Source: Carideicomes alvinocaridis (lineage in GTDB: Bacteria; Pseudomonadota; Alphaproteobacteria; Rhodobacterales; Rhodobacteraceae). Taken from it: a stretch of 64,000 nt of DNA. Positions 35,535-45,944 of this stretch are shown in pieces. How positions within the stretch are numbered: position 1 is the first letter of the stretch; the number at the start of each line of letters is the position of its first letter. The notes under the pieces were generated by a model. The model saw only the letters and a program-made list of their open reading frames with translations. It was not told the DNA's origin and searched no databases. Location: positions 1-64,000 of the forward strand of contig SRJI02000011.1 in assembly GCA_005473895.2 (NCBI GenBank). The letters run 5' to 3'. The position numbers and the translations under genes are program-made.

Positions 35535-37202
35535 TCAGACCAGGCGCGAGACGATCACCGTGACCTCGGGTTTCTTGCCGATCTCGTCCAGCGCGGTGCG
35601 GCGCACGACCTTCTTGAACTCCTGCTCCAGCTTGTCGTCGTCGGCCATCACCTTGCGGCTGGCCCGCCCGACGAACTGGCTCAGGTCCTCTTCCAGCACG
35701 TCGACCAGCGGCGCCCGGCTGCGGCCCGTCTCGGCCAGGCCGTGCAGCTCGCACCAGGGCTCGCCCAGCGGATCGCCCTCCTCGTCGATGATCAGCGTGA
35801 CCGTGACGTGGCCGTTCAGCGCCATGCGGATTCGGTTGCGCACGATGCCGTCCAGCGCGCCGATCTGCACGTTGCCGTCGAGATAGGTGCGCCCCGTCTC
35901 CACGTAGTCGGCCACCACCGGCACCTCGCCGGTCAGGTCCATCATCATGCCGTTGACCACGATCTCCGACCGGATGCGCCGCGACGCGCCCAGCCGCGCA
36001 TGTTCCCGCAGGTGGCGGTGCTCGCCATGCATGGGGATCAGCATCTCCGGGCGGACGATCTCGTGCATCGCCTCGAGATCCGGGCGGTTGGCATGGCCCG
36101 ACACGTGGTAAAGCCCGTCATGGTCGTCCACCACGTCCACCCCCATCTCGGAGAACTGGTTCATGATGCGGATGACGCCGCGCTCGTTGCCGGGGATCGT
36201 CTTGGAGGAGAAGAGGAACATGTCCCCTTCCCGCAGCGAGATACCCTGGTACTTGCCGTTGGCCAGCTGGGCCGAGGCGGCGCGCCGCTCGCCCTGGCTG
36301 CCGGTGACCAGCAGCATCACGTTCTCCCGCGGGAGCGAGGGCACGTCCTCGGGCGCGATCACCTTGGGAAAGTCGCGCAGAACCCCGGTTTCCACCCCGG
36401 CCTCGATCATCCGGCGCATGGCACGACCCAGCAGGCAGATCGAGCGCCCGGCCCGTTCGCCGGCCTCGGCCAGGGTCTTCACCCGCGCCACGTTGGAGGC
36501 GAAGGTGGTGGCGACCACCATGCCCGGCGCGCTTTCCACCAGCTTTTCCAGCTCGGGACCCAGCGTCGATTCCGACCGGCCCGGATGGTGCGAGAAGACG
36601 TTGGTGGAATCGCAGACCAGCGCCTTCACCCCGTCCTTCGCCACGTCTTCCCAGAGCGCGCGGTCGAAAGGCTCGCCCACCACCGGGGTCAGGTCGATCT
36701 TGAAGTCGCCGGTATGGACCAGCCGCCCCGCCGGCGTGTCGATCACCAGGGCAGAGCTCTCCGGGATCGAGTGCGAGACCGGCAGGAAGCCCACGGTGAA
36801 CGGCCCGGCCTGCACCTGCTCCGGCCAGGCGGAGGCGACCTGGACCACCCGGTCGGGATGGCCCTGCTCTTCCAGCTTGGCGCGGGCGTGGTAGGCGGTG
36901 AAGGCGCGCGCATGGACAGGCGCCCCCAGCTCATCCCAGAGATGGCCGACCGCGCCCACGTGGTCCTCGTGGGCATGGGTGACGAAGATCGCCTCCAGCC
37001 GGTCCTTGCGCTCTCTCAGCCAGGAGATGTCCGGCATGATCAGGTCGACGCCGGGCGAGCCGTCCATGTCCGGGAAGGTCACGCCCAGATCGACGAGGAT
37101 CAGACGTTCCTCGCCGGGCTTGCCCCAGCCGTAGACATAGGCATTCATGCCGATCTCCCCCGCGCCGCCGAGGGGAAGGTAGATCAGTCTCTCATTCGCC
37201 AT
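35535..37202 (-). CDS. rnj: Ribonuclease J
   Basis: A 555-residue metallo-beta-lactamase/beta-CASP nuclease that matures and degrades RNA. The metal-binding signature THAHEDHVGAV lies near residue 75, followed by the HTGDFKID aspartate and the beta-CASP segment GHANRPDLEAM...IPMHGEHRHL. It is the last gene of the nuoN-birA-coaX-rnj end of the complex I operon, starting 3 nt after coaX, an order shared by many alphaproteobacteria. Paired hairpins terminate it. Confidence 0.96.
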   Translation of the reverse strand: MANERLIYLPLGGAGEIGMNAYVYGWGKPGEERLILVDLGVTFPDMDGSPGVDLIMPDISWLRERKDRLEAIFVTHAHEDHVGAVGHLWDELGAPVHARAFTAYHARAKLEEQGHPDRVVQVASAWPEQVQAGPFTVGFLPVSHSIPESSALVIDTPAGRLVHTGDFKIDLTPVVGEPFDRALWEDVAKDGVKALVCDSTNVFSHHPGRSESTLGPELEKLVESAPGMVVATTFASNVARVKTLAEAGERAGRSICLLGRAMRRMIEAGVETGVLRDFPKVIAPEDVPSLPRENVMLLVTGSQGERRAASAQLANGKYQGISLREGDMFLFSSKTIPGNERGVIRIMNQFSEMGVDVVDDHDGLYHVSGHANRPDLEAMHEIVRPEMLIPMHGEHRHLREHARLGASRRIRSEIVVNGMMMDLTGEVPVVADYVETGRTYLDGNVQIGALDGIVRNRIRMALNGHVTVTLIIDEEGDPLGEPWCELHGLAETGRSRAPLVDVLEEDLSQFVGRASRKVMADDDKLEQEFKKVVRRTALDEIGKKPEVTVIVSRLV

Positions 37203-37205
37203 GTG

Positions 37206-37982
37206 TCAGTTGTTTTCCTTGTTGTAGGCGTGGATCACGGTCAGGCCGTGCATTGTCAGGTCGTCTTCGATCACGTCGAACAGCGGCTCGCCCTGGGCGA
37301 AGAGCGGGGCCAGCCCGCCGGTGCCGATGACCTTCATCGGGCGGCCGTATTCGCGCTTGATCCGCGCGGTGATGCCTTCGATCAGGCCCGTATAGCCCCA
37401 GAACACGCCGGATTGAATGCATTCCACCGTGTTCACGCCGATCACGTGCTCCGGCTGCGACACATCCACGTGGGGCAGCGCCGCCGCCCCCTGGTGAAGC
37501 GCCTCGAGGCTCAGGTTCACGCCGGGGGCGATCACGCCGCCGACATAGGCGCCGTCCTCGGCCACCACGTCGAAATTGGTCGCGGTGCCGAAATCCACCA
37601 CCACCACATCGCCGCCATGCCGGTCGAAGGCGCCGGCGGCATTGGCCAGACGGTCGGGGCCGGGCCGCGTGCCCGGATCGACCCGCGGCTCCACCGGCAG
37701 CAGGCAGTCCGGCTTGCCCACCACCAGCGGACGGCAGTGGAAATAGCGGTCGCAGAGGACGCGCAGGTTGAACACCACCCGCGGCACGGTGGAGGAGATG
37801 ACGACCTCGTCGATCTGCACCTCCGCCAGCCCCTGGGCCGACATCAGCGTGGTGAGCCAGACGAAATATTGGTCCGCCGTGCGCTGGTGCGAGGTCGAGG
37901 CGCGCCAGGTGGCGACGAACGCCGTCCCGTCCCAGAGCGAGAAGACCGTGTTGGTATTGCCCGTGTCGATGCAAAGCAGCAT
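37206..37982 (-). CDS. coaX: Type III pantothenate kinase
   Basis: This 258-residue kinase phosphorylates pantothenate, the first step of coenzyme A synthesis. The N-terminal ATP phosphate loop IDTGNTNTVFSLW, the VVVDFGTATNFDVV segment and GVFWGYTGLIEG match the type III family; it does not resemble the CoaA type. The start at 37982 gives the canonical MLLCIDTGNTNT terminus; the open frame further upstream lies inside birA. The gene lies between birA and rnj. Confidence 0.95.
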   Translation of the reverse strand: MLLCIDTGNTNTVFSLWDGTAFVATWRASTSHQRTADQYFVWLTTLMSAQGLAEVQIDEVVISSTVPRVVFNLRVLCDRYFHCRPLVVGKPDCLLPVEPRVDPGTRPGPDRLANAAGAFDRHGGDVVVVDFGTATNFDVVAEDGAYVGGVIAPGVNLSLEALHQGAAALPHVDVSQPEHVIGVNTVECIQSGVFWGYTGLIEGITARIKREYGRPMKVIGTGGLAPLFAQGEPLFDVIEDDLTMHGLTVIHAYNKENN

Positions 37983-37993
37983 GGGCCGCTCCT

Positions 37994-38746
37994 TCAGAAG
38001 AAGACCTCGGCCGCAGGGATCGCATGCCGGCCATTGTCCGTCTCTAGAACGAGGTTGCCGGCCTCGTCCACCGTCTCGAACCGGCCGCGGAACTCTTCCC
38101 GGCCCGTGCGCGCCACGATTTCGGTCCCCAGCCGTGCCGCGTTGAGCAGCCAGGCCTCGCGCACGGGGCCGAACCCCTCCGTGACAAAGCGCGTCTCCCA
38201 TGCCGCGAAGGCCGGCGCAAGCAGGTCGAGGAATTCCTCCGGGGTCACCGCCACGCCCCGCTCACCCATCAGCGAAACGGGCCGGACCGAGCCCTCGGGC
38301 AGCGTGCCGGTCTCGGGCGCGGCGGCAAGGTTCACGCCGATGCCGATGGCCAGGTGCGCCACGCCCTGGCGCTGGCCCAGCCCCTCCAGCAGGATGCCGG
38401 CCAGCTTGCCGCCGTTCAGCAGGACGTCGTTGGGCCATTTCAGCGTCAGCCCCTCGGCCCGCCCGCTTGCCGTCGCCAGCGCGTCATGCAGGGCCAGGGC
38501 CGCCACGAAGGAGCGCAGGGCGACCTTTGCCGCCGGTTCCGAGGGTTGCAGGACCAGCGTCGCGGCGAAATTCCCGGCCGGGTCATGCCAGGGCCGGCCC
38601 CGCCGCCCCCGCCCCGCGGTCTGGCGCAGGCCGAGGATCCATTCGGGGCCGGTGAGGGAGGGGGCGATGCGCGCTGCCTCGGCATTGGTGCTGTCCACCT
38701 CGGCCAGGACGCGCCGGCCATAGCCCTGGGGCCAGCCGCGCATCAT
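37994..38746 (-). CDS. birA: Biotin-[acetyl-CoA-carboxylase] ligase
   Basis: A 250-residue ligase that attaches biotin to carboxylase carrier domains, among them the methylcrotonyl-CoA carboxylase encoded at 57596. The motif GRGRRGRPW (biotinyl-AMP loop) and LKWPNDVLLNGGKLAGILLEG are intact. There is no N-terminal helix-turn-helix, so unlike E. coli BirA it should not repress biotin genes. It follows nuoN by 127 nt on the same strand. Two in-frame ATGs overlap the start (38746 and 38743). Confidence 0.95.
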   Translation of the reverse strand: MMRGWPQGYGRRVLAEVDSTNAEAARIAPSLTGPEWILGLRQTAGRGRRGRPWHDPAGNFAATLVLQPSEPAAKVALRSFVAALALHDALATASGRAEGLTLKWPNDVLLNGGKLAGILLEGLGQRQGVAHLAIGIGVNLAAAPETGTLPEGSVRPVSLMGERGVAVTPEEFLDLLAPAFAAWETRFVTEGFGPVREAWLLNAARLGTEIVARTGREEFRGRFETVDEAGNLVLETDNGRHAIPAAEVFF

Positions 38747-38873
38747 GCCGCCACCCGCGCTGTCGGGCCCATGAAAGGCCCGGTGAAAGACCGGAGGGAG
38801 GGGACCGCAGTCGTGCCGGACCCGGCCCGGCGCGGCGTGCGGGCCACGAGGCCCCCGGGGGCCGCGCGCCTGT

Positions 38874-40316
38874 TCAGTGGACCAACGTCGCGGCGGCGGC
38901 CTGGGCCACGCCCTCGATCCCGAAGAGGTTGACGACGCCCAGCAGCATGATCGCGGCCGAGCCCATCAGGAAGGCCCAGAGCACCGGGGACTTGCCGCCG
39001 TCGAGCCCCTCTTCCCGCTCTTCGCCGAAATACATGTAGTAGACGATGCGCAGGTAGTAGAAGGCGCCGATCACCGAGGCCACCATGCCCAGCACGGCCA
39101 GCCAGATCAGCCCGGCCTCGTAGGCGGCGCGCAGCACGTAGAGCTTGCCGAAGAAGCCGACCAGCGGCGGCACGCCGGCCAGGCTGAACATCAGCACCAG
39201 CAGTGCCAGCGCCTTGCCCGGTTCGCGGCGGGCATAGAGGTTCAGCGCGTCGATCTCCACAACCGGCTGGCCGTCCCGCTCCATCGACAGGATGAAGGCG
39301 AAGGTGCCGACGTTCATGGTGACGTAGATCGCCATGTAGACCAGCATGGCCTGCACGCCGAAGGCATTGCCCGCCGACAGGCCCATCAGGGCATAGCCCA
39401 TATGCGCGATCGAGGAATAGGCCATCAGCCGCTTGATGTTGCGCTGGCCGATCGCCGCGATGGAGCCGAGGAACATCGACAGCACCGACAGCACCGCGAT
39501 GATCTGCTGCCAGTCGCCCACGACCCCGCCGAAGGCGTCGTGCAGCACCCGGGCGAAAAGGCCCATGGCCGCGACCTTGGGCGCGGTGGCGAAGAAGGCA
39601 GTGACCGGGGTCGGCGCACCCTCGTAGACGTCGGGCGTCCACATGTGGAACGGCACGGCGGAAACCTTGAAGGCGAGGCCCGAGGCGATCAGCACCAGCC
39701 CGAACAGCAGGCCGACCGGGGCCTGCCCCGCGCCCGCCGCCTCGATGATACCGGAGAACAGGGTGGTCCCGGAAAAGCCGTAGGTCAGCGAGGCGCCGAA
39801 CAGCAGCAGGCCCGAGCTGAGCGAGCCCAGCACGAAGTATTTCAGCCCGGCCTCGGTGGATTTGGCGCTTTCACGCCGCAGCGAGGCCAGCACGTAGAGC
39901 GCGAGCGATTGCAGCTCCAGCCCCATGTAGAGGGACATCAGGTCGCCGGCGGAGACCATCATCATCATGCCGACCACCGACAGGGCGACCAGCACCGGGA
40001 ATTCGAAGCGCAGCAGGCCCCGCCGCTCCATGTATTCCGCGCTCATCGCCAGGACGGCGGCGGCGGAGAGCAGGATCGTCACCTTGCCGAAGCGCGAGAA
40101 CGGATCGTCGTGGAACATGCCGCCGAAGGCCAGGTGGCTGCCGTCGCCGGCAAAGCCGATCCACGCGGCGATCAGCACCATGACGATCGCGGTCAGCCAG
40201 GTCATCGCCGGCGCCAGCTTGTCCTTGCCGGTATAGACCGCGCCCACGAGGGCCAGCATGGCGTACACCGCCAGCACCACCTCGGGCAGAATGATGTTGA
40301 AATCGGTCTGGAACAT
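38874..40316 (-). CDS. nuoN: NADH-quinone oxidoreductase subunit N
   Basis: NuoN is one of the three antiporter-like membrane subunits (L, M, N) that pump protons in complex I. The 480-residue protein has about fourteen helices. The proton-channel Lys/Glu region is visible around [21 protein letters not shown] and the helix with [19 protein letters not shown]. It is the last nuo gene of the operon, 11 nt after nuoM. Confidence 0.97.
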   Translation of the reverse strand: MFQTDFNIILPEVVLAVYAMLALVGAVYTGKDKLAPAMTWLTAIVMVLIAAWIGFAGDGSHLAFGGMFHDDPFSRFGKVTILLSAAAVLAMSAEYMERRGLLRFEFPVLVALSVVGMMMMVSAGDLMSLYMGLELQSLALYVLASLRRESAKSTEAGLKYFVLGSLSSGLLLFGASLTYGFSGTTLFSGIIEAAGAGQAPVGLLFGLVLIASGLAFKVSAVPFHMWTPDVYEGAPTPVTAFFATAPKVAAMGLFARVLHDAFGGVVGDWQQIIAVLSVLSMFLGSIAAIGQRNIKRLMAYSSIAHMGYALMGLSAGNAFGVQAMLVYMAIYVTMNVGTFAFILSMERDGQPVVEIDALNLYARREPGKALALLVLMFSLAGVPPLVGFFGKLYVLRAAYEAGLIWLAVLGMVASVIGAFYYLRIVYYMYFGEEREEGLDGGKSPVLWAFLMGSAAIMLLGVVNLFGIEGVAQAAAATLVH

Positions 40317-40327
40317 CTGTCTCTCCG

Positions 40328-41884
40328 TCAGTGCCCGGCGGTGGCGGTCTCTGCCACGCGGGTGGCGGGTTCATAATCGGCGACGGCCGTCTGGTAGCCC
40401 TCGATCAGGTTTTCCACCGCGGGGCCGGTCACGTCGGTCACGAGGCTCGGATAGACGCCGAGCAGCAGGGTCATGGCCACGAGCGGGGCAAAGATCCACT
40501 TCTCGCGCGCGGTCATGTCGGTGATCGACTTGAGGCTTTCCTTGATCAGGTCGCCCATGACCACGCGGCGGTAGAGCCAGAGCGCATAGGCCGCCGAGAG
40601 GATCACGCCGGTGGTGGCGAAGGCGGCGACCCAGGTGTTGACCTGGAAGATGCCCATCAGCGTCAGGAATTCCCCGATGAAGCCCGAGGTGCCCGGCAGG
40701 CCGACGTTGGCCATGGTGAAGAACAGGAAGATCAGCGCATAGGCCGGCATCCGGTTCACGAGGCCGCCATAGGCGTCGATCTCGCGCGTGTGCATCCGGT
40801 CGTAGATCACGCCGACGCAGAGGAAGAGCGCGCCCGAGATGAAGCCGTGGCTGATCATCTGGAAGATCGCGCCGTCCAGCCCCTGCTGGTTGGCGGTGAA
40901 GATGCCCATCGTGACATAGCCCATGTGGGCGACGGACGAATAGGCGATGAGCTTTTTCATGTCCTCCTGCGCCAGCGCCACCAGCGAGGTGTAGACGATG
41001 GCGATGGCCGACAGCCAGAAGACCAGCGGCGCCAGGATGTCGGAGGCGACCGGGAACATCGGCAGGCTGAAGCGCAGGAAGCCGTAGCCGCCCATCTTCA
41101 GCAGGATCGCGGCCAGCACGACCGAGCCCGCGGTGGGCGCCTGAACGTGGGCGTCGGGCAGCCAGGTATGGACCGGCCACATCGGCATCTTGACCGCGAA
41201 GCTGGCGAAGAAGGCCAGCCACATCAGTGTCTGCGCCCCGCCCAGCACGTGGATGCCCAGCACGGTGAAGCTTTCGGAGCCGAAATTGTGGGTCAGCAGC
41301 GTCGGGATGTCGGTGGTGCCCGCGTCCACGTACATCGCCACCATCGCCACCAGCATCAGCACCGAGCCGAGGAAGGTGTAGAGGAAGAACTTGAAGCTCG
41401 CGTAGATGCGGTTCGCCCCGCCCCAGATGCCGATGATCAGGAACATCGGGATCAGCCCGGCCTCGAAGAACAGGTAGAACAGCACCAGGTCCAGCGCCAT
41501 GAAGACGCCCAGCATGAGCGTTTCCAGCATCAGGAAGGCGATCATGTATTCCTTGACCCGGGTCTCCACCTTCCACGAGGCGGCGATGGTCAGCGGCATC
41601 ATGAAGGTGGTCAGCAGCACGAACAGGACCGAGATCCCGTCGACGCCCATCTTGTAGTTCATGCCGAGGATCCACTCGCCCTCTTCCACCATCTGGAAGC
41701 CGGTATTCGAGGGGTCGAACTGTGCCAGGATGAAGAGGGAGACGAGGAAGGTCGCCGTGGTCGCGATCAGCGCCAGCCACTTGGCATTGCGCGCCGCCGC
41801 CGCATCCTCGCCGCGCAAAAACACCGCCAGGATCAGCGCCGCCAGCGCCGGGATGAAGGTGACGATGGAAAGAAGGTTGTCCAT
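40328..41884 (-). CDS. nuoM: NADH-quinone oxidoreductase subunit M
   Basis: A 518-residue antiporter-like subunit with about fourteen helices. The conserved Glu-bearing helix reads [18 protein letters not shown], and the lysine helix has [21 protein letters not shown]. It sits between L and N in the distal membrane arm. nuoL ends 2 nt before its ATG. Confidence 0.97.
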   Translation of the reverse strand: MDNLLSIVTFIPALAALILAVFLRGEDAAAARNAKWLALIATTATFLVSLFILAQFDPSNTGFQMVEEGEWILGMNYKMGVDGISVLFVLLTTFMMPLTIAASWKVETRVKEYMIAFLMLETLMLGVFMALDLVLFYLFFEAGLIPMFLIIGIWGGANRIYASFKFFLYTFLGSVLMLVAMVAMYVDAGTTDIPTLLTHNFGSESFTVLGIHVLGGAQTLMWLAFFASFAVKMPMWPVHTWLPDAHVQAPTAGSVVLAAILLKMGGYGFLRFSLPMFPVASDILAPLVFWLSAIAIVYTSLVALAQEDMKKLIAYSSVAHMGYVTMGIFTANQQGLDGAIFQMISHGFISGALFLCVGVIYDRMHTREIDAYGGLVNRMPAYALIFLFFTMANVGLPGTSGFIGEFLTLMGIFQVNTWVAAFATTGVILSAAYALWLYRRVVMGDLIKESLKSITDMTAREKWIFAPLVAMTLLLGVYPSLVTDVTGPAVENLIEGYQTAVADYEPATRVAETATAGH

Positions 41885-41885
41885 G

Positions 41886-44036
41886 TTACTGCGCTCCCCC
41901 GAGCGTCATCCAGGTGATGAGGACCACGATCCCGATCACCATCGCGAAGGCATAGGTAAAGATGTAGCCGGACTGTGCCCGACCCGCGAGGCGGGTGAAG
42001 AAGGGCACGATCCCCATGGCGACGCCGTTGATCGTCCCGTCGATCACGTTGCCGTCGCCGCGTTTCCACAGGAACCCGCCGAGCGCCTTGGCCGGACGCA
42101 CGAAGAGGAAGCCGTAGATCTCGTCGAAGTACCACTTGTTCAGCAGGAACAGGTAGAGCGGGCGGTTGGCCGCCGCGACCCGGGCGGGCAGCGCGGGGTT
42201 CAGGATGTAGAACCACAGCGCGACGACGAAGCCCAGCACCATGGCGATGAAGGGGCTGACCTTGACCCAGAGCGGCGCGTCATGCGCCTCGTCCAGCACG
42301 TGGTTGTTGGAGGCCATGAAGATGGCGCCCTGCGGCGGCTGGGCCTGGGCGGCAAGATGCTCGCCCTCGACGGCGCCGCCGGCCTCGGTGTCGCCGGTAT
42401 CCTGGGTCAGCGCGTCGGCCGCGGCCTCGCCCTCCCCTTCGGCGGCATGTTCCACCGCGGCGGAAACGCCCTCTTCCTGGTCGCCGTGCCCGGCCTCTTC
42501 CTCGTGATGCGGCATCCCGAAGAAGGTGTTCATGCGGTCATGGTCGCCGAAGAAGGGCGCGTACCAGATCATCCCGGCAAAGACCGCGCCAAGCGCCAGC
42601 ACGCCCAGCGGAATGGTCATGACGGCAGGGCTTTCATGCGCATGTTCATGCGTGTGACGGTCGCCGCGCGGCGTGCCGTAGAAGGTCAGGAACATCAGCC
42701 GCCAGGAATAGAACGAGGTGAAGAGCGCCGCGATGACCAGCAGCCAGAAGGCGCCGCCGCCGGCGGTCCCGGCCCAGGCGCTCTCGATGATGGCGTCCTT
42801 GGACAGGTAGCCGGCAAAGCCGATATGGGTCAGCGGGATGCCGACGCCGGTGATGGCCAGCGTGCCGATCATCATCGCCCAGAAGGTATAGGGCAGCTTT
42901 TTCCGCAGCCCGCCGTAGTTCCGCATGTCCTGCTCGTGGTGCATCCCGTGGATGACCGAGCCCGCGCCGAGGAACAGCATCGCCTTGAAGAAGGCGTGGG
43001 TCAGCAGGTGGAACATGGCCGCGCCGTAGACACCCACGCCCGCGGCGACGAACATGTAGCCGAGCTGCGAACAGGTGGAATAGGCGATGACGCGCTTGAT
43101 GTCGTTCTGCACCAGGCCCACGGTCGCCGCGAAAAACGCGGTGACGCCGCCGATCACGACGATCATGTCCTTGGCATAGGGCGCGAATTCAAAGAGCGGC
43201 GACATGCGGCAGACGAGGAAGACGCCCGCGGTCACCATAGTCGCGGCGTGGATCAGGGCCGAGACCGGGGTCGGGCCTTCCATCGCGTCGGGCAGCCAGG
43301 TGTGCAGGAAGAACTGCGCCGATTTCCCCATCGCCCCGATGAACAGCAGGATGCAGAGCACGTCGGCGGTCGGGAACTGGTTCCACAGGAAGCTCAGCGT
43401 CGACTCGCCCATGTCCGGCGCCGCGGCGAAGACCTGGTCGAACTGGATGGAGTCGGTGACCATATAGATCCCGAAGATGCCGAGCGCGAAGCCGAAGTCG
43501 CCCACCCGGTTCACCACGAAGGCCTTGATCGCGGCGGCATTGGCCGAGGGCTTGCGATAGTAGAAGCCGATCAGCAGGTAGGAGGCGACGCCCACGCCTT
43601 CCCAGCCGAAGAACATCTGAACGAGGTTGTCCGAGGTCACCAGCATCAGCATCGCGAAGGTGAAGAAGCTGAGATAGGCGAAGAAGCGGGGGCGGTAGCT
43701 CTCGGTTTCCTTGAAGTTCTCGTCATGGGCCATGTAGCCCATGGAATAGAGGTGCACGAGCGAGGAGACCGTGGTGACCACGATCAGCATGATGGTCGTC
43801 AGCCGGTCCACCCGGATGCCCCAGGAGGTGTCGAGGCTGCCCGACTGGATCCAGCGGAAGAGCTCGTACTTGTACATCTCCCCGTCGAAGGAGAGGAAGA
43901 CGATCCAGGACAGCAGCGCGGCGAGGAACAGCAGGCCGGTGGTCAGCCATTGCGCGCCCTTGTCGCCGATGATCCGCCAGCCGAAGCCCGCGATGATGGC
44001 CCCGACCAGAGGGGCGAAGAGGATGATCGTTTCCAT
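41886..44036 (-). CDS. nuoL: NADH-quinone oxidoreductase subunit L
   Basis: A 716-residue subunit at the tip of the membrane arm, with the lateral helix at its C-terminus. Conserved segments include [19 protein letters not shown] and [30 protein letters not shown]. It is about 100 residues longer than E. coli NuoL. The extra length comes mainly from a loop near residues 500-585 that is rich in His, Glu, Asp and Ala ([16 protein letters not shown], then an Ala/Glu stretch). It is followed after 1 nt by nuoM. Confidence 0.97.
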   Translation of the reverse strand: METIILFAPLVGAIIAGFGWRIIGDKGAQWLTTGLLFLAALLSWIVFLSFDGEMYKYELFRWIQSGSLDTSWGIRVDRLTTIMLIVVTTVSSLVHLYSMGYMAHDENFKETESYRPRFFAYLSFFTFAMLMLVTSDNLVQMFFGWEGVGVASYLLIGFYYRKPSANAAAIKAFVVNRVGDFGFALGIFGIYMVTDSIQFDQVFAAAPDMGESTLSFLWNQFPTADVLCILLFIGAMGKSAQFFLHTWLPDAMEGPTPVSALIHAATMVTAGVFLVCRMSPLFEFAPYAKDMIVVIGGVTAFFAATVGLVQNDIKRVIAYSTCSQLGYMFVAAGVGVYGAAMFHLLTHAFFKAMLFLGAGSVIHGMHHEQDMRNYGGLRKKLPYTFWAMMIGTLAITGVGIPLTHIGFAGYLSKDAIIESAWAGTAGGGAFWLLVIAALFTSFYSWRLMFLTFYGTPRGDRHTHEHAHESPAVMTIPLGVLALGAVFAGMIWYAPFFGDHDRMNTFFGMPHHEEEAGHGDQEEGVSAAVEHAAEGEGEAAADALTQDTGDTEAGGAVEGEHLAAQAQPPQGAIFMASNNHVLDEAHDAPLWVKVSPFIAMVLGFVVALWFYILNPALPARVAAANRPLYLFLLNKWYFDEIYGFLFVRPAKALGGFLWKRGDGNVIDGTINGVAMGIVPFFTRLAGRAQSGYIFTYAFAMVIGIVVLITWMTLGGAQ

Positions 44037-44040
44037 CTGG

Positions 44041-44346
44041 TCAGCCTTTCATCACGTTGATGTCTTCGACCGAGATCGTGCCGCGGTTGCGGAAGAAGCA
44101 GACGAGGATGGCAAGGCCGATGGCTGCCTCGGCCGCCGCCACGGTCAGCACGAAAAGGGTGAAGACCTGTCCCACGAGGTCCCCCATGTAGGAGGAGAAG
44201 GCCACCAGGTTGATGTTGACCGACAGCAGCATCAGCTCGATCGACATCAGGATGATGATCACGTTCTTGCGGTTCAGGAAAAGACCGAAGATGCCGATGA
44301 CGAACAGCGTCGCCGCCACCGTCAGGTAATGCTCAAGTCCAACCAT
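44041..44346 (-). CDS. nuoK: NADH-quinone oxidoreductase subunit K
   Basis: A 101-residue, three-helix membrane subunit of the proton pathway. The two essential glutamates are in [11 protein letters not shown] (Glu37) and [10 protein letters not shown]. It ends 4 nt before nuoL. A 93-nt gap separates it from nuoJ, longer than the other junctions of this part of the operon. Confidence 0.97.
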   Translation of the reverse strand: MVGLEHYLTVAATLFVIGIFGLFLNRKNVIIILMSIELMLLSVNINLVAFSSYMGDLVGQVFTLFVLTVAAAEAAIGLAILVCFFRNRGTISVEDINVMKG

Positions 44347-44439
44347 TGCTTGTCCCTCTCGGGCCTGGCCCGTCTCTTTTTGCGTCGCCCCGGTTGGCCG
44401 GGACCTCGTTCAGTTGCCGCCCCTCGGACGGCGGGGGCA

Positions 44440-45042
44440 TTACAGCCCCTGCCCCGGTTTCACATCCCGCATCTCGAGCGCCTTCTTGGGGTCGCGCCAC
44501 ATCTGCGCCAGCACGTTCTGCCGCTTGATGTCCTTGCGGTGGCGCAGGGTCAGGACGATTGCCCCGATCATCGCCACCAGCAGGATCAGCCCGGCCAGCT
44601 GGAACAGCAGGAAGTAGCGGTCGTAAAGCAGCAGGCCGAGTGCCTCGGTGTTGTGCACGCCCGCGGGCGTCACGGCGAGGCGCGCCGCCTCGGCGGTGTC
44701 GGCGGTTTCCCAGACACCGAAGGCCATGACCAGCTGCATCAGCAGGATCAGCGCGATCAGCAGGGCCAGCGGCATGTATTTCGCCATCTGCGCCTTGAGC
44801 TCGGCAAAGTCGATGTCGAGCATCATGACCACGAAGAGGAACAGCACGGCGACCGCGCCGACATAGACGATGACCAGCAGCATCGCCACGAACTCCGCCC
44901 CCAGCAGGACGAACAGCCCGGCCGAGCTGAGGAAGGCGAGGATCAGCCACAGCACCGAGTGCACCGGGTGACGGCTGATGACGGTGAACAGCCCGCCGGT
45001 GATCGTCGCGATGGCGAAGAGGTAGAATGCGAAGACGCTCAT
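44440..45042 (-). CDS. nuoJ: NADH-quinone oxidoreductase subunit J
   Basis: A 200-residue membrane subunit with five helices. The pi-bulge helix with the conserved Tyr region appears as [27 protein letters not shown] basic C-terminal extension ([23 protein letters not shown]) follows. The start overlaps the stop of the CMD-family gene (ATGA). Confidence 0.96.
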   Translation of the reverse strand: MSVFAFYLFAIATITGGLFTVISRHPVHSVLWLILAFLSSAGLFVLLGAEFVAMLLVIVYVGAVAVLFLFVVMMLDIDFAELKAQMAKYMPLALLIALILLMQLVMAFGVWETADTAEAARLAVTPAGVHNTEALGLLLYDRYFLLFQLAGLILLVAMIGAIVLTLRHRKDIKRQNVLAQMWRDPKKALEMRDVKPGQGL

Positions 45043-45446
45043 TGGTCCTGTTCCTCACTGTCTTCCATGACGCCGCGCGCAAGTTCCATCGCGCGGGTCA
45101 TTGCGGGGATGCCGGCGAAGATGGCCATCTGGCCGATCGCCTCGACGATCTCCTGTTTCGTGGCCCCGGCCTCGTCCAGGTGGCGCACCGTCTGCCGCAC
45201 CGCCGTATCGTTCTGCGCGCCCTGCATGGTCAACCCCGCAAGCGTCAGAAGCAGCCGTGTCTTGGCGTCCAGCCCGTCCTTGTTGACGGTGTTGCCAAAG
45301 GCGAACTCCATCCATTCGCGCGGCATGGTCGGCCACATCGCCTCGAACGCCTTGGGCGAGAACGATTCCAGCGCCGGATTCATGGCCTTCGCCATGTCCT
45401 GCATCTGGGCGATCATCGCGTCGAAGGGGTTCGAGGGCTGGCTCAT
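45039..45446 (-). CDS. CMD-like protein inserted between nuoI and nuoJ
   Basis: A 135-residue soluble protein of the carboxymuconolactone decarboxylase superfamily: [49 protein letters not shown] matches the CMD helix bundle (written here in two runs: residues about 56-75 and 76-105). It has no cysteines, so the AhpD-type CxxC thiol chemistry is excluded. The start is coupled to nuoI (ATGA at 45443-45446) and the stop to nuoJ (ATGA at 45039-45042). Its co-translation between two core subunits suggests a role in complex I assembly or stability, but none is known to me. Confidence 0.85.
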   Translation of the reverse strand: MSQPSNPFDAMIAQMQDMAKAMNPALESFSPKAFEAMWPTMPREWMEFAFGNTVNKDGLDAKTRLLLTLAGLTMQGAQNDTAVRQTVRHLDEAGATKQEIVEAIGQMAIFAGIPAMTRAMELARGVMEDSEEQDQ

Positions 45447-45937
45447 CTGTAGGGCGCGTCCAGTTCGAGGTTGCGGGCGATCTCGGCTTCCCAGCGTTCG
45501 CCGTTCTCCAGCAGCTTGGCCTTGTCGTAATAGAGCTCTTCCCGTGTCTCGGAGGAGAACTCGAAATTCGGACCCTCGACGATGGCATCCACGGGGCAGG
45601 CTTCCTGGCAGAAGCCGCAATAGATGCATTTCGTCATGTCGATGTCGTAACGCGTGGTGCGGCGGCTGCCGTCCTCGCGCGGTTCGGCGTCGATGGTGAT
45701 GGCCTGCGCCGGGCAGATCGCCTCGCACAGTTTGCAGGCGATGCAGCGCTCTTCCCCGTTGGGATAGCGGCGCAGGGCGTGTTCACCGCGGAACCGGGGC
45801 GACAGCGGCCCCTTCTCGTGCGGGTAGTTCACCGTGGCCTTGGGCGACACCAGGTAGCGCAGGCCGACCTTCATCCCGTGGAAGAAGTCGGACAGCAGGA
45901 AGTACTTGGCGGCACGGCCGTAATCGATCTGCGTCAT
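45443..45937 (-). CDS. nuoI: NADH-quinone oxidoreductase subunit I
   Basis: A 164-residue iron-sulfur subunit at the membrane junction carrying clusters N6a and N6b. The two 4Fe-4S motifs are [12 protein letters not shown] and [12 protein letters not shown]. The start at 45937 gives the canonical [13 protein letters not shown]; the frame opens further up inside nuoH. nuoH ends 7 nt upstream. A CMD-family gene follows with a 4-nt overlap. Confidence 0.97.
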   Translation of the reverse strand: MTQIDYGRAAKYFLLSDFFHGMKVGLRYLVSPKATVNYPHEKGPLSPRFRGEHALRRYPNGEERCIACKLCEAICPAQAITIDAEPREDGSRRTTRYDIDMTKCIYCGFCQEACPVDAIVEGPNFEFSSETREELYYDKAKLLENGERWEAEIARNLELDAPYR

Positions 45938-45944
45938 GGTAGGG

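Noticed and set aside
35481-38723. A 1080-residue + strand frame opposite rnj, coaX and birA
   Set aside because: It is the antisense shadow of three clear genes; the composition is His/Arg/Asp/Val-rich without domains, a usual product of GC-rich DNA.
44333-44440. A 35-codon frame in the nuoJ-nuoK gap (ATG CCC CCG ...)
   Set aside because: It is Pro/Arg-rich, has no good ribosome site and overlaps the nuoK start; too weak to call.
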